DNA of 64,000 nucleotides from Rhizobiaceae bacterium (GCA_023953835.1 JAMLJB010000001.1:930001-994000), one strand, 5' to 3'; shown: positions 36,598 to 47,220, counted from the first letter of the stretch. Made by a program: numbers and translations. The notes: generated by a model not told the origin, from the letters alone.

Positions 36598-37254
36598 ATG
36601 AACTCTTTCGAATTTAACAAGATCATCGGAGCCATGCTCGCCACGGTGTTCGTCGTGCTGACGCTCGGCATCCTGTCCGATGCGATCTTCGCCTCGCCGA
36701 TACCGGACAAGCCGGGCTTTGCCATCGAGGCTGCCGAAGAAGGCGCGGCAGGCGCCGGCGAAGCGGGCGCTGCACCTGTCGTGGAGTCCATTCTTCCTCT
36801 GCTCGCCAGCGCCAATATCGAGGACGGTGAAGCGGTGCACAAAAAGTGCATGGCCTGCCATACCGTGGAAAAAGGCGGCGCGAACAAGACTGGCCCCAAT
36901 CTCTGGGACATCGTGAACCGCCCCGTCGCCACCCATGAAGGCTTTTCCTATTCGGGCGCGATGAAGGAATTTTCCAAGGGCGGCGAAGAGAAATGGACTT
37001 ATGAAAACCTTGACCATTTCCTCACCGGCCCCAAGGCATTCGTAAAAGGCACGGCGATGGGCTTCGCGGGCGTGAAGAAGACGCAGGAGCGGGCCGACCT
37101 GATCGCCTATCTCCGCACGCTGTCCGACAACCCCGCTCCGCTGCCCGACGCGGCGGCCGCAGCACCGGCAGCGGCTCCGGGCGGCGAGCAGCCGGCGGCG
37201 GAACCCGCGGCGGGAGAGGCTCCCGCGGAAGGCGAAGCCAAGCCTGCGAACTAA
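36598..37254 (+). CDS. cycM: Membrane-anchored cytochrome c, CycM-like, 218 aa
   Basis: An N-terminal uncleaved anchor ([20 protein letters not shown], residues 9-28) holds one class I cytochrome c domain with haem motif CMACH at 84-88, [18 protein letters not shown], and a likely Met ligand in GTAMGFAGV. The C-terminal 35 residues are Ala/Pro/Glu-rich. Bradyrhizobium CycM carries electrons from the bc1 complex to aa3 oxidase; the same role is inferred. The ATG at 36598 follows AGGGAG. Followed by a strong terminator at 37281-37306. Confidence 0.9.
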   Translation: MNSFEFNKIIGAMLATVFVVLTLGILSDAIFASPIPDKPGFAIEAAEEGAAGAGEAGAAPVVESILPLLASANIEDGEAVHKKCMACHTVEKGGANKTGPNLWDIVNRPVATHEGFSYSGAMKEFSKGGEEKWTYENLDHFLTGPKAFVKGTAMGFAGVKKTQERADLIAYLRTLSDNPAPLPDAAAAAPAAAPGGEQPAAEPAAGEAPAEGEAKPAN

Positions 37255-37280
37255 CGAAGATTTCATGTAATCATCACGAA

Positions 37281-37306
37281 AAAGCCGGGTTCGCCCCGGC
37301 TTTTTT
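37281..37306 (+). terminator. Rho-independent terminator after cycM
   Basis: GCCGGG (37284-37289) pairs perfectly with CCCGGC (37295-37300) around a five-base loop and is followed by six T residues. It ends the cytochrome c transcript and sits just before the first yej-type gene, so the latter needs its own promoter or read-through. Confidence 0.9.
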
Positions 37307-37359
37307 GCTATTGAGTTATGGAACAGGCTCCCATTCTTTTCGGGAAAGGCACGCGCGTG

Positions 37360-39243
37360 ATGGATGGAAAATACCTGCCGGCTTATTTCAGGGCGGCTGC
37401 CGTGGCGGTGGCTCTGGCATCGGTCACGCATGTCGCGTCGGCGCAAGACTGGCAGGCAAGCTCGTCCCTCATGGGCGAATCCAAATACGGGCAGGACTTC
37501 CAGCACTATGACTACGTGACGCCCGACGCGCCGAAGGGAGGCCAGTTGAACCAGACGGTTCCCGGCACGTTCGACAGTTTCAATCCCTATATCGTGCGCG
37601 GCACGGCGGCAGCCGGGCTGGCGCAATTCGGCGGGGGACTGCTCTACGACACTCTCATGGAGCAGGCGACGGACGAGCCGGGCGTGAGCCATGCGCTGCT
37701 CGCGGATGCATACAAATTCCCCGACGACTATTCCTCGGCAACCTATCGGCTCGATCCCGATGCGCGCTGGCACGACGGCAAGCCGATCACGGTCGATGAC
37801 GTGATCTGGTCCTTCAAGGTGCTGAAGGAAAACAGCCCGATGTATGCGCGCTACTATGAGAATGTCACCGAAGCCGTCGCGCTCAACGACCGGGAAGTCG
37901 AGTTCCGCTTCGACCAGAAAGGCAACCGCGAATTGCCCAAGATCATGGGCGATCTCGTCGTGCTGCCGAAACATTGGTGGGAAGGAACGGACGCCAAGGG
38001 CAACAAGCGCGACATAACGCGACCGACGCTGGAGCCGCCGCTCGGCTCCGCCGCCTACCGGATTTCCAGTTTCAAGACGGGATCGGAGATCATCTGGGAG
38101 CGCGTGCCCGACTATTGGGGTGCGAAGCTGCCCGTCAAGCTTGGCCGGGAGAATTTCGACCGCCGCCGCTACACCTATTTCCTTGACGACAATGCTGCGT
38201 GGCAGGCCTTCACCAAGGGCGGGCTTGAGGACTTCCACGAGGAGAATGTGTCGCGCCGGTGGGCGACCGCCTACAATTTTCCCGCCGTGCAGTCGGGCGA
38301 CGTCATCAAGAAGGCTTTCCCGAGTGCCGCGCGCGCAAAGTTCCAGGGCTTCGTCATCAACACCCGCAAACCGCAGTTCCAGGATGCGAGGGTACGCAAG
38401 GCGCTGACGGAGGCGTTCGATTTCGAGACGCTCAATCGCACCTCCTTCTTCAATTCCTATGTGCGCACCAAGAGCTTTTTCGTGGGCGGCGAACTGGCGT
38501 CGAGCGGTGTTCCCGAAGGCCGCGAACTCGAAATTCTGGAGCCGTTCAGGGATCAGTTGCCGCCCGAGCTTTTCACCAAGCCCTACGACCTGCCCGTCTA
38601 CGATTCACCGAAGGCAGAGCGAGCAAACCTTCAGGCCGCCGTGAAGCTGTTCGGCGAGGCTGGCTGGAACATCAAGGGCGGCAAAATGATCAATGCGCAG
38701 ACCGGCGAGCAGTTCAGGCTGGAAATCCTTGGCAACGATTCGACCGATGAGATCATTTCGCTTCCCTTCATCAATTCGCTGCGCAAGATCGGTATCGACG
38801 CCTCGCTGCGCATCGTCGATCCCAGCCAATACGTCAACCGCATCAACAATTTCGACTTCGACATGGTGAGCACGGTGCTCGCGCAATCGGAATCGCCGGG
38901 CAATGAACAACGCGATTTCTGGTCCACGAAGGCGGCGGACACGCCCGGCTCGCGCAATCTCTCGGGCATCAAGAGCCCGGTCGTGGACGCGCTGGTCGAC
39001 CGGGTGATCTTCGCGAAGGACCGTGACGACCTGCTTGCCGCCACGCATGCGCTGGATCGAGTGCTCTTGTGGAACTACTACGTGATCCCGCAATACAATC
39101 GCGGCGAACGCTGGATCGCCTATTGGAACAAGTTCGGAATGCCGGAAAAGCAGCCGGACTATCTGGGGCCGGACCTCGATTCATGGTGGATCGACCCCCA
39201 GAAGGAGCAGGCTCTCGCCGCCAGATACAAGAGCGTCAATTGA
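37360..39243 (+). CDS. ABC transporter substrate-binding protein, YejA-like (copy 1)
   Basis: Family 5 (SBP_bac_5) periplasmic binding protein, 627 aa, for oligopeptides or microcin C-like compounds. Sec-type signal peptide: FRAAAVAVALASVTHVASA, then mature QDWQASSS. Typical segments: LNQTVPGTFDSFNPYIVRG, ATYRLDPDARWHDGKPITVD, and PPLGSAAYRISSFKTGSEI. The ATG at 37360 gives a sensible signal peptide and was preferred over 37318, which lies 12 bases after the terminator. Overlaps the next gene as TGATG. A close paralogue follows immediately. Confidence 0.9.
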   Translation: MDGKYLPAYFRAAAVAVALASVTHVASAQDWQASSSLMGESKYGQDFQHYDYVTPDAPKGGQLNQTVPGTFDSFNPYIVRGTAAAGLAQFGGGLLYDTLMEQATDEPGVSHALLADAYKFPDDYSSATYRLDPDARWHDGKPITVDDVIWSFKVLKENSPMYARYYENVTEAVALNDREVEFRFDQKGNRELPKIMGDLVVLPKHWWEGTDAKGNKRDITRPTLEPPLGSAAYRISSFKTGSEIIWERVPDYWGAKLPVKLGRENFDRRRYTYFLDDNAAWQAFTKGGLEDFHEENVSRRWATAYNFPAVQSGDVIKKAFPSAARAKFQGFVINTRKPQFQDARVRKALTEAFDFETLNRTSFFNSYVRTKSFFVGGELASSGVPEGRELEILEPFRDQLPPELFTKPYDLPVYDSPKAERANLQAAVKLFGEAGWNIKGGKMINAQTGEQFRLEILGNDSTDEIISLPFINSLRKIGIDASLRIVDPSQYVNRINNFDFDMVSTVLAQSESPGNEQRDFWSTKAADTPGSRNLSGIKSPVVDALVDRVIFAKDRDDLLAATHALDRVLLWNYYVIPQYNRGERWIAYWNKFGMPEKQPDYLGPDLDSWWIDPQKEQALAARYKSVN

Positions 39244-41111
39244 TGCGGCGGGTCTCGCGTCGCACATTGCTGTCGGCTGCTGCGGTTGTCGCCGCCGGGC
39301 CGCTCCTGCCCGCGAGGCTCTTTGCGGCCGCCGCGACGGACACGCCGCTGCATGGCCTGTCGGCGTTCGGCGACCTGAAATATCCCGCTGATTTCACGCA
39401 TTTCGACTATGTGAACGCGGATGCGCCGAAGGGCGGTCAGATGAATTTCCAGCCGCCCAACTGGATCTATAACCAGACCCCGTTCACCTTCAACACGCTC
39501 AATTCGCTGGTGCTCAAGGGTGAATCTCCGCCGCGCACCGAACTCTGTTTTGACCAGCTCATGGTTCGCGCGCTGGACGAACCCGACGCCGTCTACGGCC
39601 TTCTCGCAGAAAACGTGACCCTTTCGGACGACCGCAACACGTTTACGTTCAAGCTTCGTCCGCAGGCGCGCTGGCATGACGGGTCGCCCGTCACGGCGCA
39701 CGACGTTGCTTTCAGCTACAAGCTCTACAAGGAAAAGGGCCATCCCGACCTGCTGTTGCCGCTACGCGACATGCTGGATGCGGTCGCCGTCGACGACCAC
39801 ACGGCGCGCCTGAGGTTCAATGGCGAGCAGTCGGCCCTCAACATTCTCGACATCGCGGTCATGCCCATCGTGTCGAAGTCTTTCTACACCGCAAATGATT
39901 TCGAGGCGTCGACGCTCACGCCGCCGCTCGGCTCCGGTCCATACCGGATGGGCAGGATCACGGCCGGTCGCAACATCATATTGGAACGCGTCGAGGACTA
40001 TTGGGGCCGCGACATTCCCGTCCGCGTCGGGCAATGCAATTTCGACCGCATCCGCATGGACTTCTACCAGGAGCGGCAGGCCGCGTTCGAGGCGTTCAAG
40101 AAGGGCGACACGACTTTCCGGCAGGAATTCACCTCGCGCGTCTGGGCGACCGAGTATAATTTTCCCGCGATCACGGACGGGCGCGTCATCAAGCGCGAAT
40201 TTCCCGGCGAAGCATGGCCGCAGATGCAGGCCGTCGCGCTCAACCAGCGGCGTCCGCAGTTTCGCGACGCACGGGTGCGTCGCGCCATCGCGCTGTGCTT
40301 CGATTTCGAATGGTCGAAGCGGGCGCTGTTCTTCGGCTCCTACGACCGCTCCCAATCGACATTCGAGAACTCCGACTTCAAGGCCGAGGGAAAGCCCTCG
40401 CAGGAAGAAATGGCATTGCTCGAACCGCTGCGCGCTGAACTGCCGCCGGAGGCGTTTGGCGAGGCGGTCCTGCAACCCGTTTCGGACGGATCGGGCCGCG
40501 ACCGCAAGCTGCTGGGGCAAGCCGCAAAGCTGCTGGCGGAGGCCGGCTGGAAACGGCAGGGCAGCTTCGTCCAGGATGAGAAGGGAACACGGCTTGCCGC
40601 CGAATTCCTCGCCAATGACGAAGGCATCGTGCGGCTCTATTCGCCATGGGTGGAAAACCTGAAAGCCATTGGCGTCGATGCAACCATTCGCCTCGTGGAC
40701 GCGACGCAATACGAAGCGCGCCAGAGCGAGTTCGATTTTGACGTGAACATGCTGGCCGTCAACATCGGCGCGACACCGACGGTCGACTCGCTCGTGTCGC
40801 TCTATCACTCGCGCGCGGCGAGACGCCCCGGCACGCGCAATTATCCCGGCACCGAAGACGCGGCGGTGGACGCGCTTGTCGACAAGGCCGGGCAGGCAGG
40901 TTCGCGCGCGGAACTGGTCACCGCCCTGAATGCGCTCGACCGGGTCTTGCGCGCGCGGCTCGACTGGATTCCAACATATTATCTGGCGAATCACCGCGCC
41001 GCCTTTTGGGATATGTTCGGTTTCAAGGAGCCGAAGCCCGACTACGGCTTTCCGGTTGAGACGCTCTGGTGGTTTGACGAAGCGAAGGCGAAGGCGATTG
41101 GGAAAGCTTGA
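39243..41111 (+). CDS. ABC transporter substrate-binding protein, YejA-like (copy 2)
   Basis: Paralogue of the preceding gene, 622 aa, same SBP_bac_5 domain: FTHFDYVNADAPKGGQMNF aligns with copy 1's FQHYDYVTPDAPKGGQLNQ. The export signal differs: RRVSRRTLLSAAAVVAAG is a twin-arginine pattern with an Ala-rich h-region, so this copy is probably exported folded through Tat. The ATG at 39243 shares its A with the TGA of copy 1. The frame is open farther upstream inside copy 1, but that part lacks a signal. Followed by yejB. Confidence 0.9.
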   Translation: MRRVSRRTLLSAAAVVAAGPLLPARLFAAAATDTPLHGLSAFGDLKYPADFTHFDYVNADAPKGGQMNFQPPNWIYNQTPFTFNTLNSLVLKGESPPRTELCFDQLMVRALDEPDAVYGLLAENVTLSDDRNTFTFKLRPQARWHDGSPVTAHDVAFSYKLYKEKGHPDLLLPLRDMLDAVAVDDHTARLRFNGEQSALNILDIAVMPIVSKSFYTANDFEASTLTPPLGSGPYRMGRITAGRNIILERVEDYWGRDIPVRVGQCNFDRIRMDFYQERQAAFEAFKKGDTTFRQEFTSRVWATEYNFPAITDGRVIKREFPGEAWPQMQAVALNQRRPQFRDARVRRAIALCFDFEWSKRALFFGSYDRSQSTFENSDFKAEGKPSQEEMALLEPLRAELPPEAFGEAVLQPVSDGSGRDRKLLGQAAKLLAEAGWKRQGSFVQDEKGTRLAAEFLANDEGIVRLYSPWVENLKAIGVDATIRLVDATQYEARQSEFDFDVNMLAVNIGATPTVDSLVSLYHSRAARRPGTRNYPGTEDAAVDALVDKAGQAGSRAELVTALNALDRVLRARLDWIPTYYLANHRAAFWDMFGFKEPKPDYGFPVETLWWFDEAKAKAIGKA

Positions 41112-41149
41112 ACAATCTCGATTGAGAAGCTTCGGGGCGAATTGACGCA

Positions 41150-42244
41150 ATGGCGGCCTATGTCCTTCGCCGTCTGTTGCTCATGATCCCGACCATATTC
41201 GGGATCATGGCGATCTCCTTCATCGTCATCCAGTTCGCGCCGGGCGGCCCTGTCGAACAGGTCATCGCGCGCATCAGCGGACAGGGCGGCGACGACCGCC
41301 TCTCGGGTGGCGGAGCCGATGCGGGCGCTGGCGGCAATTTCGATGCAAGCGGCGAAAGCTCCAAATATCGCGGCTCGCAGGGCCTCGATCCCGAATTCAT
41401 CGCCAAGCTGGAACAGCAGTTCGGCTTCGACAAGCCGCCGCTGGAACGCTTCGGAAAGATGCTGTGGGACTATGCGCGCTTCGATTTCGGCGAAAGCTAT
41501 TTTCGCGACATTTCGGTGCTGGACCTGATTCTTGAGAAAATGCCCGTTTCGATCACCATCGGGCTGTGGATCACCATCCTGTCGAACCTCATCTCCATTC
41601 CGCTCGGCATTCGCAAAGCGGTCAAGGACGGCTCGCGCTTCGACATCTGGACAAGCGGCGTGGTGATTGTCGCCTATGCCATTCCGGGTTTCCTGTTCGG
41701 CATCCTGCTGATGGTGCTCTTCGCGGGCGGCTCTTTCTTCGACTGGTTCCCGCTGCAAGGCCTGACCTCGGACAATTTCGACCAGTTGTCGCTCGGCGGA
41801 AAAGTGCTCGACTATCTGTGGCACATCACGCTGCCGCTCACCGCGCTTCTGCTCTCGGCCTTCGCCGTCACGACGCTTCTGACCAAGAATTCCTTTCTGG
41901 ACGAAATCCGCAAGCAATATGTGGTCACGGCCCGCGCAAAGGGCCTGACCGAGCACCGCGTGCTCTACGGCCATGTGTTCCGCAACGCCATGCTGATCGT
42001 CATTGCCGGATTTCCGGGCGCCTTCATCTCGGCCTTTTTCTCCGGCTCGCTGCTGATCGAGAACATCTTCTCGCTGGACGGCCTCGGCCTGCTTGGCTGG
42101 CAGTCGGTGCTCAACCGCGACTATCCGGTCGTGTTCGCCACGCTCTACATCTTCTCGCTGATGGGCCTCATCATCAACCTCCTGTCCGACATGATCTACA
42201 CCTGGATCGATCCGCGCATCGACTTCGAGCGGAGGGATGTCTGA
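41150..42244 (+). CDS. yejB: Microcin C/peptide ABC transporter permease YejB, 364 aa
   Basis: Inner-membrane permease of the DppB/OppB type. It opens with [27 protein letters not shown], has a long polar insert after TM1 rich in Gly/Asp/Ser, and carries the EAA loop [20 protein letters not shown], ending in [17 protein letters not shown]. coli YejB belongs to the microcin C uptake system. The stop overlaps the yejE start (TGATG). Confidence 0.93.
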   Translation: MAAYVLRRLLLMIPTIFGIMAISFIVIQFAPGGPVEQVIARISGQGGDDRLSGGGADAGAGGNFDASGESSKYRGSQGLDPEFIAKLEQQFGFDKPPLERFGKMLWDYARFDFGESYFRDISVLDLILEKMPVSITIGLWITILSNLISIPLGIRKAVKDGSRFDIWTSGVVIVAYAIPGFLFGILLMVLFAGGSFFDWFPLQGLTSDNFDQLSLGGKVLDYLWHITLPLTALLLSAFAVTTLLTKNSFLDEIRKQYVVTARAKGLTEHRVLYGHVFRNAMLIVIAGFPGAFISAFFSGSLLIENIFSLDGLGLLGWQSVLNRDYPVVFATLYIFSLMGLIINLLSDMIYTWIDPRIDFERRDV

Positions 42245-43377
42245 TGGCGGTCGCGGAAACTGTCGTACGCCGCCCGCGGCGTCCTTTCCTGTCCCCGCTC
42301 AACCAGCGGCGCTGGGCGAACTTCAAGGCGAACCGGCGCGGCTACTGGTCGTTGTGGATTTTCCTCGTCCTGTTTGTGCTGTCCATGTTCGCCGAATTCA
42401 TTGCCAACGACCGTCCGGTTCTGGCCTTCTACAAGGGCGAAATCCTCTTCCCGAACATCGTCGACTATCCCGAGGAGAAGTTCGGCGGCTTCCTCGCCGT
42501 CACGGACTATCGCGACCCGGTCATACAGGAAGAGATCAACGCCAATGGCTGGATGATCTGGCCGCCGATCCGCTATTCCTATCGCACGCCGAACAATGAA
42601 ATCCCGGAAGCCGCGCCCGCGAAACCGTCATGGATGTATCCGATAGATGTGCGCTGCCAGCGCTACCAGCAAGGGGCCGACGATCCGAACTGCACCATCG
42701 GCAACTGGAACTGGCTGGGCACCGACGACCAGACGCGCGACGTGCTCGCCCGCGTGATCTACGGCTTCCGCATCTCCGTGCTGTTCGGCCTGCTGCTGAC
42801 CATCGGCTCCGCACTCATCGGCGTCTCGGCGGGCGCCATACAGGGCTATTTCGGCGGCTGGACCGATCTCATCTTCCAGCGCTTCATCGAGATATGGTCG
42901 GCCATGCCGACGCTCTATCTGCTGATGATCGTGGCGGCGATCCTGCCGCCCGGCTTCTTCATCCTGCTCGGCCTGATGATGCTGTTTTCGTGGGTCGCCT
43001 TCGTCGCGGTGGTGCGCGCCGAATTCTTGCGCGCACGCAATTTCGAATATGTGAATGCGGCGCGCGCGCTCGGCGTGACGAACGCCACGATCATCGTCCG
43101 CCATCTCTTGCCGAATGCGATGGTGGCGACGCTCACCTTCCTGCCCTTCATCCTCAACTCGTCCATCACCACCCTCACCTCGCTGGACTATCTGGGCTTC
43201 GGCCTGCCGCCGGGTTCGGCCTCGCTCGGCGAACTGCTCAAGCAGGGCCAACGCAATTTGAACGCCCCATGGCTCGGCCTCACCGGCTTCATGGTCATGG
43301 CCTTGATGCTGTCGCTCCTGATCTTCATTGGCGAAGCCACCCGCGATGCGTTCGATCCGCGGAAGACCTTCAAATGA
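42244..43377 (+). CDS. yejE: ABC transporter permease YejE, 377 aa
   Basis: Second permease, DppC/OppC type. FKANRRGYWSLWIFLVLFVL forms TM1; a periplasmic insert follows; the typical WLGTDDQTRDVLARVIYGFR and EAA loop EYVNAARALGVTNATIIVRH precede the final helices and EATRDAFDPRKTF. Start ATG at 42244 overlaps the yejB stop, and its own stop overlaps the yejF start as ATGA, so the genes are translationally coupled. Confidence 0.93.
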   Translation: MAVAETVVRRPRRPFLSPLNQRRWANFKANRRGYWSLWIFLVLFVLSMFAEFIANDRPVLAFYKGEILFPNIVDYPEEKFGGFLAVTDYRDPVIQEEINANGWMIWPPIRYSYRTPNNEIPEAAPAKPSWMYPIDVRCQRYQQGADDPNCTIGNWNWLGTDDQTRDVLARVIYGFRISVLFGLLLTIGSALIGVSAGAIQGYFGGWTDLIFQRFIEIWSAMPTLYLLMIVAAILPPGFFILLGLMMLFSWVAFVAVVRAEFLRARNFEYVNAARALGVTNATIIVRHLLPNAMVATLTFLPFILNSSITTLTSLDYLGFGLPPGSASLGELLKQGQRNLNAPWLGLTGFMVMALMLSLLIFIGEATRDAFDPRKTFK

Positions 43378-45002
43378 CCGCGCCGCTGCTTTCCGTCCGC
43401 GACCTGTCTGTCGCCTTCACGCAGGGCGGACGCACGACCATGGCCGTCGACCACATCCACTTCGACATCGGCAAAGGCGAGACGGTCGCGCTGGTGGGCG
43501 AGTCCGGTTCCGGCAAGTCGGTGTCCGCATTATCGGTGCTCAAGCTGCTCCCCTACCCGCCCGCGAGCCATCCGAGCGGGGCCATCGAGTTCAACGGCAC
43601 GGATCTGTTGAAATGCTCCGAACCTGAGTTGCGGCGCGTGCGCGGCAACGACATCACGATCATCTTCCAGGAGCCGATGACGTCGCTCAACCCGCTTCAC
43701 ACCATCTCCCACCAGGTGATCGAGGTGCTGAAGCTGCACAAAGGCATGGGCGACAAGGCCGCCCTCGCCCGCACGCTGGAACTGTTCCGGGAAGTCGGCA
43801 TTCGCGATCCCGAAAAGCGGCTGGACGCCTATCCGCATCAATTGTCGGGCGGCCAGCGCCAGCGCGTGATGATCGCCATGGCGCTCGCCAACGAGCCGAA
43901 GCTGCTGATTGCCGACGAGCCGACCACCGCGCTCGATGTGACGGTGCAGGCGCAGATCCTCGAATTGCTCGCAAAGCTCAAGAAGATGAACGGCATGTCG
44001 ATGCTGTTCATCACGCACGATCTCGGCATTGTCCGCAAGATCGCCGACCGGGTCTGCGTCATGACGCATGGCAGGATCGTCGAGCAGGGTCCGACCGAGC
44101 GCATCTTCTCCCATCCCCAGCATGAATACACGCAGAAGCTGCTGGCGGCGGAACCGAAAGGCATGCCGCCTGTGCCCGATCCCGGCGCGCCGACGGTCAT
44201 GGCCGGCGACGACATGAAGGTGTGGTTCCCGATACGCCGCGGCTTCTTCCGCAAGGTCGTGGATCATGTCAAAGCCGTGGACGGCATCGACGTGCAGGTG
44301 AGGGCAGGCCAGACCCTCGGCGTGGTGGGCGAGTCCGGTTCGGGCAAGACCACGCTCGGCCTCGCGCTGGCGCGAATGATTTCGTCGAAGGGCCGCATCG
44401 ATTTCAACGGTCGCGAGATCGACACGCTCAGCTATTCGCAGATGCGCCCGCTGCGGCGCGAATTGCAGATCGTTTTTCAGGACCCTTTCGGCTCGCTCAG
44501 CCCGCGCATGTCGGTCGCCGAAATCATCGAGGAAGGGCTCAAGATTCACGAGCCGAAGCTCGACGTGGATGCGCGCGACCAGCGCGTGGTCGAGGTGCTG
44601 AACGAGGTCGGCCTCGATCCCGAGACGCGTTTCCGCTATCCGCATGAATTCTCCGGCGGCCAACGCCAGCGCGTGGCCATTGCGCGCGCCATGGTGCTCA
44701 ATCCGCGTTTCGTCATGCTGGACGAGCCGACGTCGGCGCTCGACATGAGCGTGCAGGCGCAGGTGGTGGACCTGCTGCGCCGCCTGCAGGCGAAGCACAA
44801 TCTCGCCTATCTGTTCATCAGCCATGACCTCAAGGTGGTCCGGGCGCTCGCCAATGACGTGATCGTGATGCGCAACGGCAAGGTGGTGGAACAAGGCCCT
44901 GCGCGGCAGATTTTCGAGGACCCGCAGACGGACTATACCCGTGCGCTGATCTCCGCAGCCTTCCGCATCGAGACGGCGAAGGAAGGCGTCGTCAGCCAGT
45001 AG
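43374..45002 (+). CDS. yejF: Dual-domain ABC transporter ATPase YejF, 542 aa
   Basis: One polypeptide carries two ABC ATPase domains: Walker [13 protein letters not shown] and signature [15 protein letters not shown] in the first half, then [14 protein letters not shown] and [15 protein letters not shown] in the second. OppD/OppF-like elements end each domain. Energises peptide import through YejBE with the two YejA-like proteins. Last gene of the five-gene unit; every junction is a start-stop overlap or a short gap. Confidence 0.94.
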   Translation: MTAPLLSVRDLSVAFTQGGRTTMAVDHIHFDIGKGETVALVGESGSGKSVSALSVLKLLPYPPASHPSGAIEFNGTDLLKCSEPELRRVRGNDITIIFQEPMTSLNPLHTISHQVIEVLKLHKGMGDKAALARTLELFREVGIRDPEKRLDAYPHQLSGGQRQRVMIAMALANEPKLLIADEPTTALDVTVQAQILELLAKLKKMNGMSMLFITHDLGIVRKIADRVCVMTHGRIVEQGPTERIFSHPQHEYTQKLLAAEPKGMPPVPDPGAPTVMAGDDMKVWFPIRRGFFRKVVDHVKAVDGIDVQVRAGQTLGVVGESGSGKTTLGLALARMISSKGRIDFNGREIDTLSYSQMRPLRRELQIVFQDPFGSLSPRMSVAEIIEEGLKIHEPKLDVDARDQRVVEVLNEVGLDPETRFRYPHEFSGGQRQRVAIARAMVLNPRFVMLDEPTSALDMSVQAQVVDLLRRLQAKHNLAYLFISHDLKVVRALANDVIVMRNGKVVEQGPARQIFEDPQTDYTRALISAAFRIETAKEGVVSQ

Positions 45003-45039
45003 TTGCAGACCGCGAGCCTCGTGCGTATGAATTCCGCGC

Positions 45040-45981
45040 ATGAATGAAAACCGCGTTCTTCTTTCCGTCACGGGCATCAATCCGCATCGCTGGCACGAAC
45101 TGCTTTCGCAGGAGCGCGAGGTGGTGCTGGAGCCGGACGGGCCGAACGATCCATCGATCCGCTATGCGGTGGTGTGGAAGCAGAGGCCGAAGCTTCTCGC
45201 CGGCCTGCCAAATCTCAAGGCGATATTCTCCATCGGTGCGGGCGTTGACCATGTTCTGGCCGACCCCACCCTGCCCGATGTCCCGATCGTGCGCGTCATA
45301 GACCCCAACCTTACCCAGCACATGGTGGAGTACATTGTGTGGCGCGTGCTCGACCACCACCGCCAGGGCGCGGCCTATCGCGCGCAGCAGGGCCGCAAGG
45401 TCTGGCACGATCGCCCGCAACGCACCGCAGGCGATATCTCCGTAGGCATCATGGGCATTGGCGCGCTCGGCTCAGCGGCAGCCGGCGCGCTCGTCTCGCT
45501 CGGCTTCCACGTCAATGGATGGAGCCGGACAGGACGCACGGTCGCGGGCGTGAACGGCTATGGCGGCGAAAGCGGACTGGTCCCCTTCCTCAACGCGACA
45601 GATATTCTTGTCGTGCTCCTGCCGCTGACGGACGAGACGCGCGGGATCGTCAACTACCAGCTTCTACGCGAATTGCGGCGGCGCAACGGCCTTGGCGGCG
45701 CGGTGCTCATCAGTGCCGGGCGCGGCAAGCTCCATAAAGATGCGGACATCCTGCGCGCGCTCGACGATGGCACGCTCAAAGAAGCCAGCCTCGATGTTTT
45801 CGAAATGGAACCGCTTCCGAAAACGAGCCCGTTCTGGACAAACCATAAGGTTTTCATCACGCCGCATGCCGCCGCAACTTCGGACCCGACGCATCTGGTT
45901 GGCCCGATGCTTGATCAGATGCGCGCCGCCGACGAAGGCAAGCCGCTGCGCCACCTGGTAGACCGATCGACGGGCTATTAA
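45040..45981 (+). CDS. ghrA: Glyoxylate/hydroxypyruvate reductase A-like, 313 aa
   Basis: D-2-hydroxyacid dehydrogenase of the GhrA type. NAD(P)-binding motif VGIMGIGALGSAAAGALVSL at about residues 139-158, NGWSRTGRTV with Arg after the second strand (NADPH preference likely), catalytic Arg in ISAGRGKLHKDADIL, Glu in LDVFEMEPLPKTSPFW and His in ITPHAAATSDP. Reduces glyoxylate or hydroxypyruvate. Its last four bases overlap the end of the convergent NlpC/P60 gene. Confidence 0.88.
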   Translation: MNENRVLLSVTGINPHRWHELLSQEREVVLEPDGPNDPSIRYAVVWKQRPKLLAGLPNLKAIFSIGAGVDHVLADPTLPDVPIVRVIDPNLTQHMVEYIVWRVLDHHRQGAAYRAQQGRKVWHDRPQRTAGDISVGIMGIGALGSAAAGALVSLGFHVNGWSRTGRTVAGVNGYGGESGLVPFLNATDILVVLLPLTDETRGIVNYQLLRELRRRNGLGGAVLISAGRGKLHKDADILRALDDGTLKEASLDVFEMEPLPKTSPFWTNHKVFITPHAAATSDPTHLVGPMLDQMRAADEGKPLRHLVDRSTGY

Positions 45982-46829
45982 GGCCGCCTGTAGCGCGTCG
46001 GCTGGCCGTACAGATAGCCGATCCGTGCAATCGCGTCGGCCAGCGGCTCCGACGATACCATCATCGTATGGCCATTGGCGTGGATCATCATGTCTGGCCC
46101 CGTCATGATCGCGACATGGCCCTTCCAGAAAACCAGGTCGCCGCGCCGCAGCCCCCCGGCAGGATCTATCTCCGCGCCAATGGTCGCTTCCTGCATGTCC
46201 GTGTCGCGCAGCACCCTTCGGCCCGCCATCCTCATTGAAGTCTGCACCAGACCCGAACAATCGATGCCGAAGCCGGTCGTTCCTCCCCAGAGATAGGGCG
46301 TGTTCAGGAACAATTCCGCCATGGCGACAAAGTCCTGCGCGACCTCGCCGACCGGCAGGAGATGGGCCGCAATCAGCGCCTCGCCATCCGCCGTCACGGC
46401 ATAATGCGTGCCCCTTGTTTCGGCGGCTCCGACGATCGATACCGCCGACCCCATGGACAAGACGGCGCGACGCGGAAACCTCAAATCCGGCCCGGGATAG
46501 ACGAAAGTCCGGGGAACGGCGACGTGATGCGTGGGCTTTTCCTGCGCCTCCGCAAGCACGTTTGCCTCGACATAGCCGACATAGCCGTCATGCTCCGTCT
46601 GGACCCACGCCCACCCGTCCATTTCGTCGAACAAGGTGACGGCCGCGCCGAAGACCAGTTGCGTATCGAGGCCCGCATCGTCAGCGGGTTTGCGCCGCAG
46701 ATCGGCCACCGGCGTTCGCACGAAGGCGCGGCGACCATCCGCATATCGCGGAGCGGCCACATCGGCTTTCAGCCGCGCGTCCGCGAGGTCGTCGCGGATT
46801 GCGTGCAACCGCCGGTCGAAATGCGTCAA
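45978..46829 (-). CDS. NlpC/P60 cysteine peptidase with SH3-like domains, 283 aa
   Basis: Probable peptidoglycan endopeptidase. SH3b-like repeats occupy about residues 40-150 (LFDEMDGWAWVQTEHDGYVG), then the catalytic domain: NTPYLWGGTTGFGIDCSGLV with the nucleophilic Cys and GDLVFWKGHVAIMTG with the His, and MIHANGHTMMV completing the site. No clear signal peptide, as in some related bacterial P60 proteins. Its ATG overlaps the MarR stop as ATGA, so regulator and peptidase are coupled. Confidence 0.9.
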   Translation of the reverse strand: MTHFDRRLHAIRDDLADARLKADVAAPRYADGRRAFVRTPVADLRRKPADDAGLDTQLVFGAAVTLFDEMDGWAWVQTEHDGYVGYVEANVLAEAQEKPTHHVAVPRTFVYPGPDLRFPRRAVLSMGSAVSIVGAAETRGTHYAVTADGEALIAAHLLPVGEVAQDFVAMAELFLNTPYLWGGTTGFGIDCSGLVQTSMRMAGRRVLRDTDMQEATIGAEIDPAGGLRRGDLVFWKGHVAIMTGPDMMIHANGHTMMVSSEPLADAIARIGYLYGQPTRYRRP

Positions 46830-47176
46830 AGTGGCAACTCCCTCGCCTTCGCAATGATCATATCACCAAGGCGCTCCACATAAAGCGCGCCTTCCACGGT
46901 GCGACGCACCAGAACGTTGCGGCGGTCGTTTTCATCGCGGTGCCGGTGGACGAGGTTAAGCGCACCCATCGTGTCGAGCGCGCGCGAAATGACCGGCTTG
47001 GTGACGCCCAGCCTTGCGGCAAGACCCCTCACGGTGTGCGGCGGCTGGTCGAGATAGATGCACAGCAGGATGGCGATCTGGCGCGTGGAAAGGTCAGGCC
47101 CCTCTTCATGGACCTCCGCAAGTGCGACCTGCTGCCATAGCCGCAGTGCCTGTATCGGACGCAGAACAACCGCCAT
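46826..47176 (-). CDS. MarR-family transcriptional regulator, 116 aa
   Basis: Winged-helix DNA-binding domain: STRQIAILLCIYLDQPPHTV, RGLAARLGVTKPVISRALDT as the recognition helix region, then wing HRHRDENDRRNVLVRRTVEG. Short for the family because the flanking dimerisation helices are minimal. The ATG at 47176 was chosen; the frame is open to 47269, but that part overlaps the aminopeptidase gene. Coupled to the NlpC/P60 gene, which it may control. Confidence 0.82.
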   Translation of the reverse strand: MAVVLRPIQALRLWQQVALAEVHEEGPDLSTRQIAILLCIYLDQPPHTVRGLAARLGVTKPVISRALDTMGALNLVHRHRDENDRRNVLVRRTVEGALYVERLGDMIIAKARELPL

Positions 47177-47220
47177 TCCGGCAAGGATAGCCCCAAATCG
47201 TTTCGCATCCGTTTCAGGAT

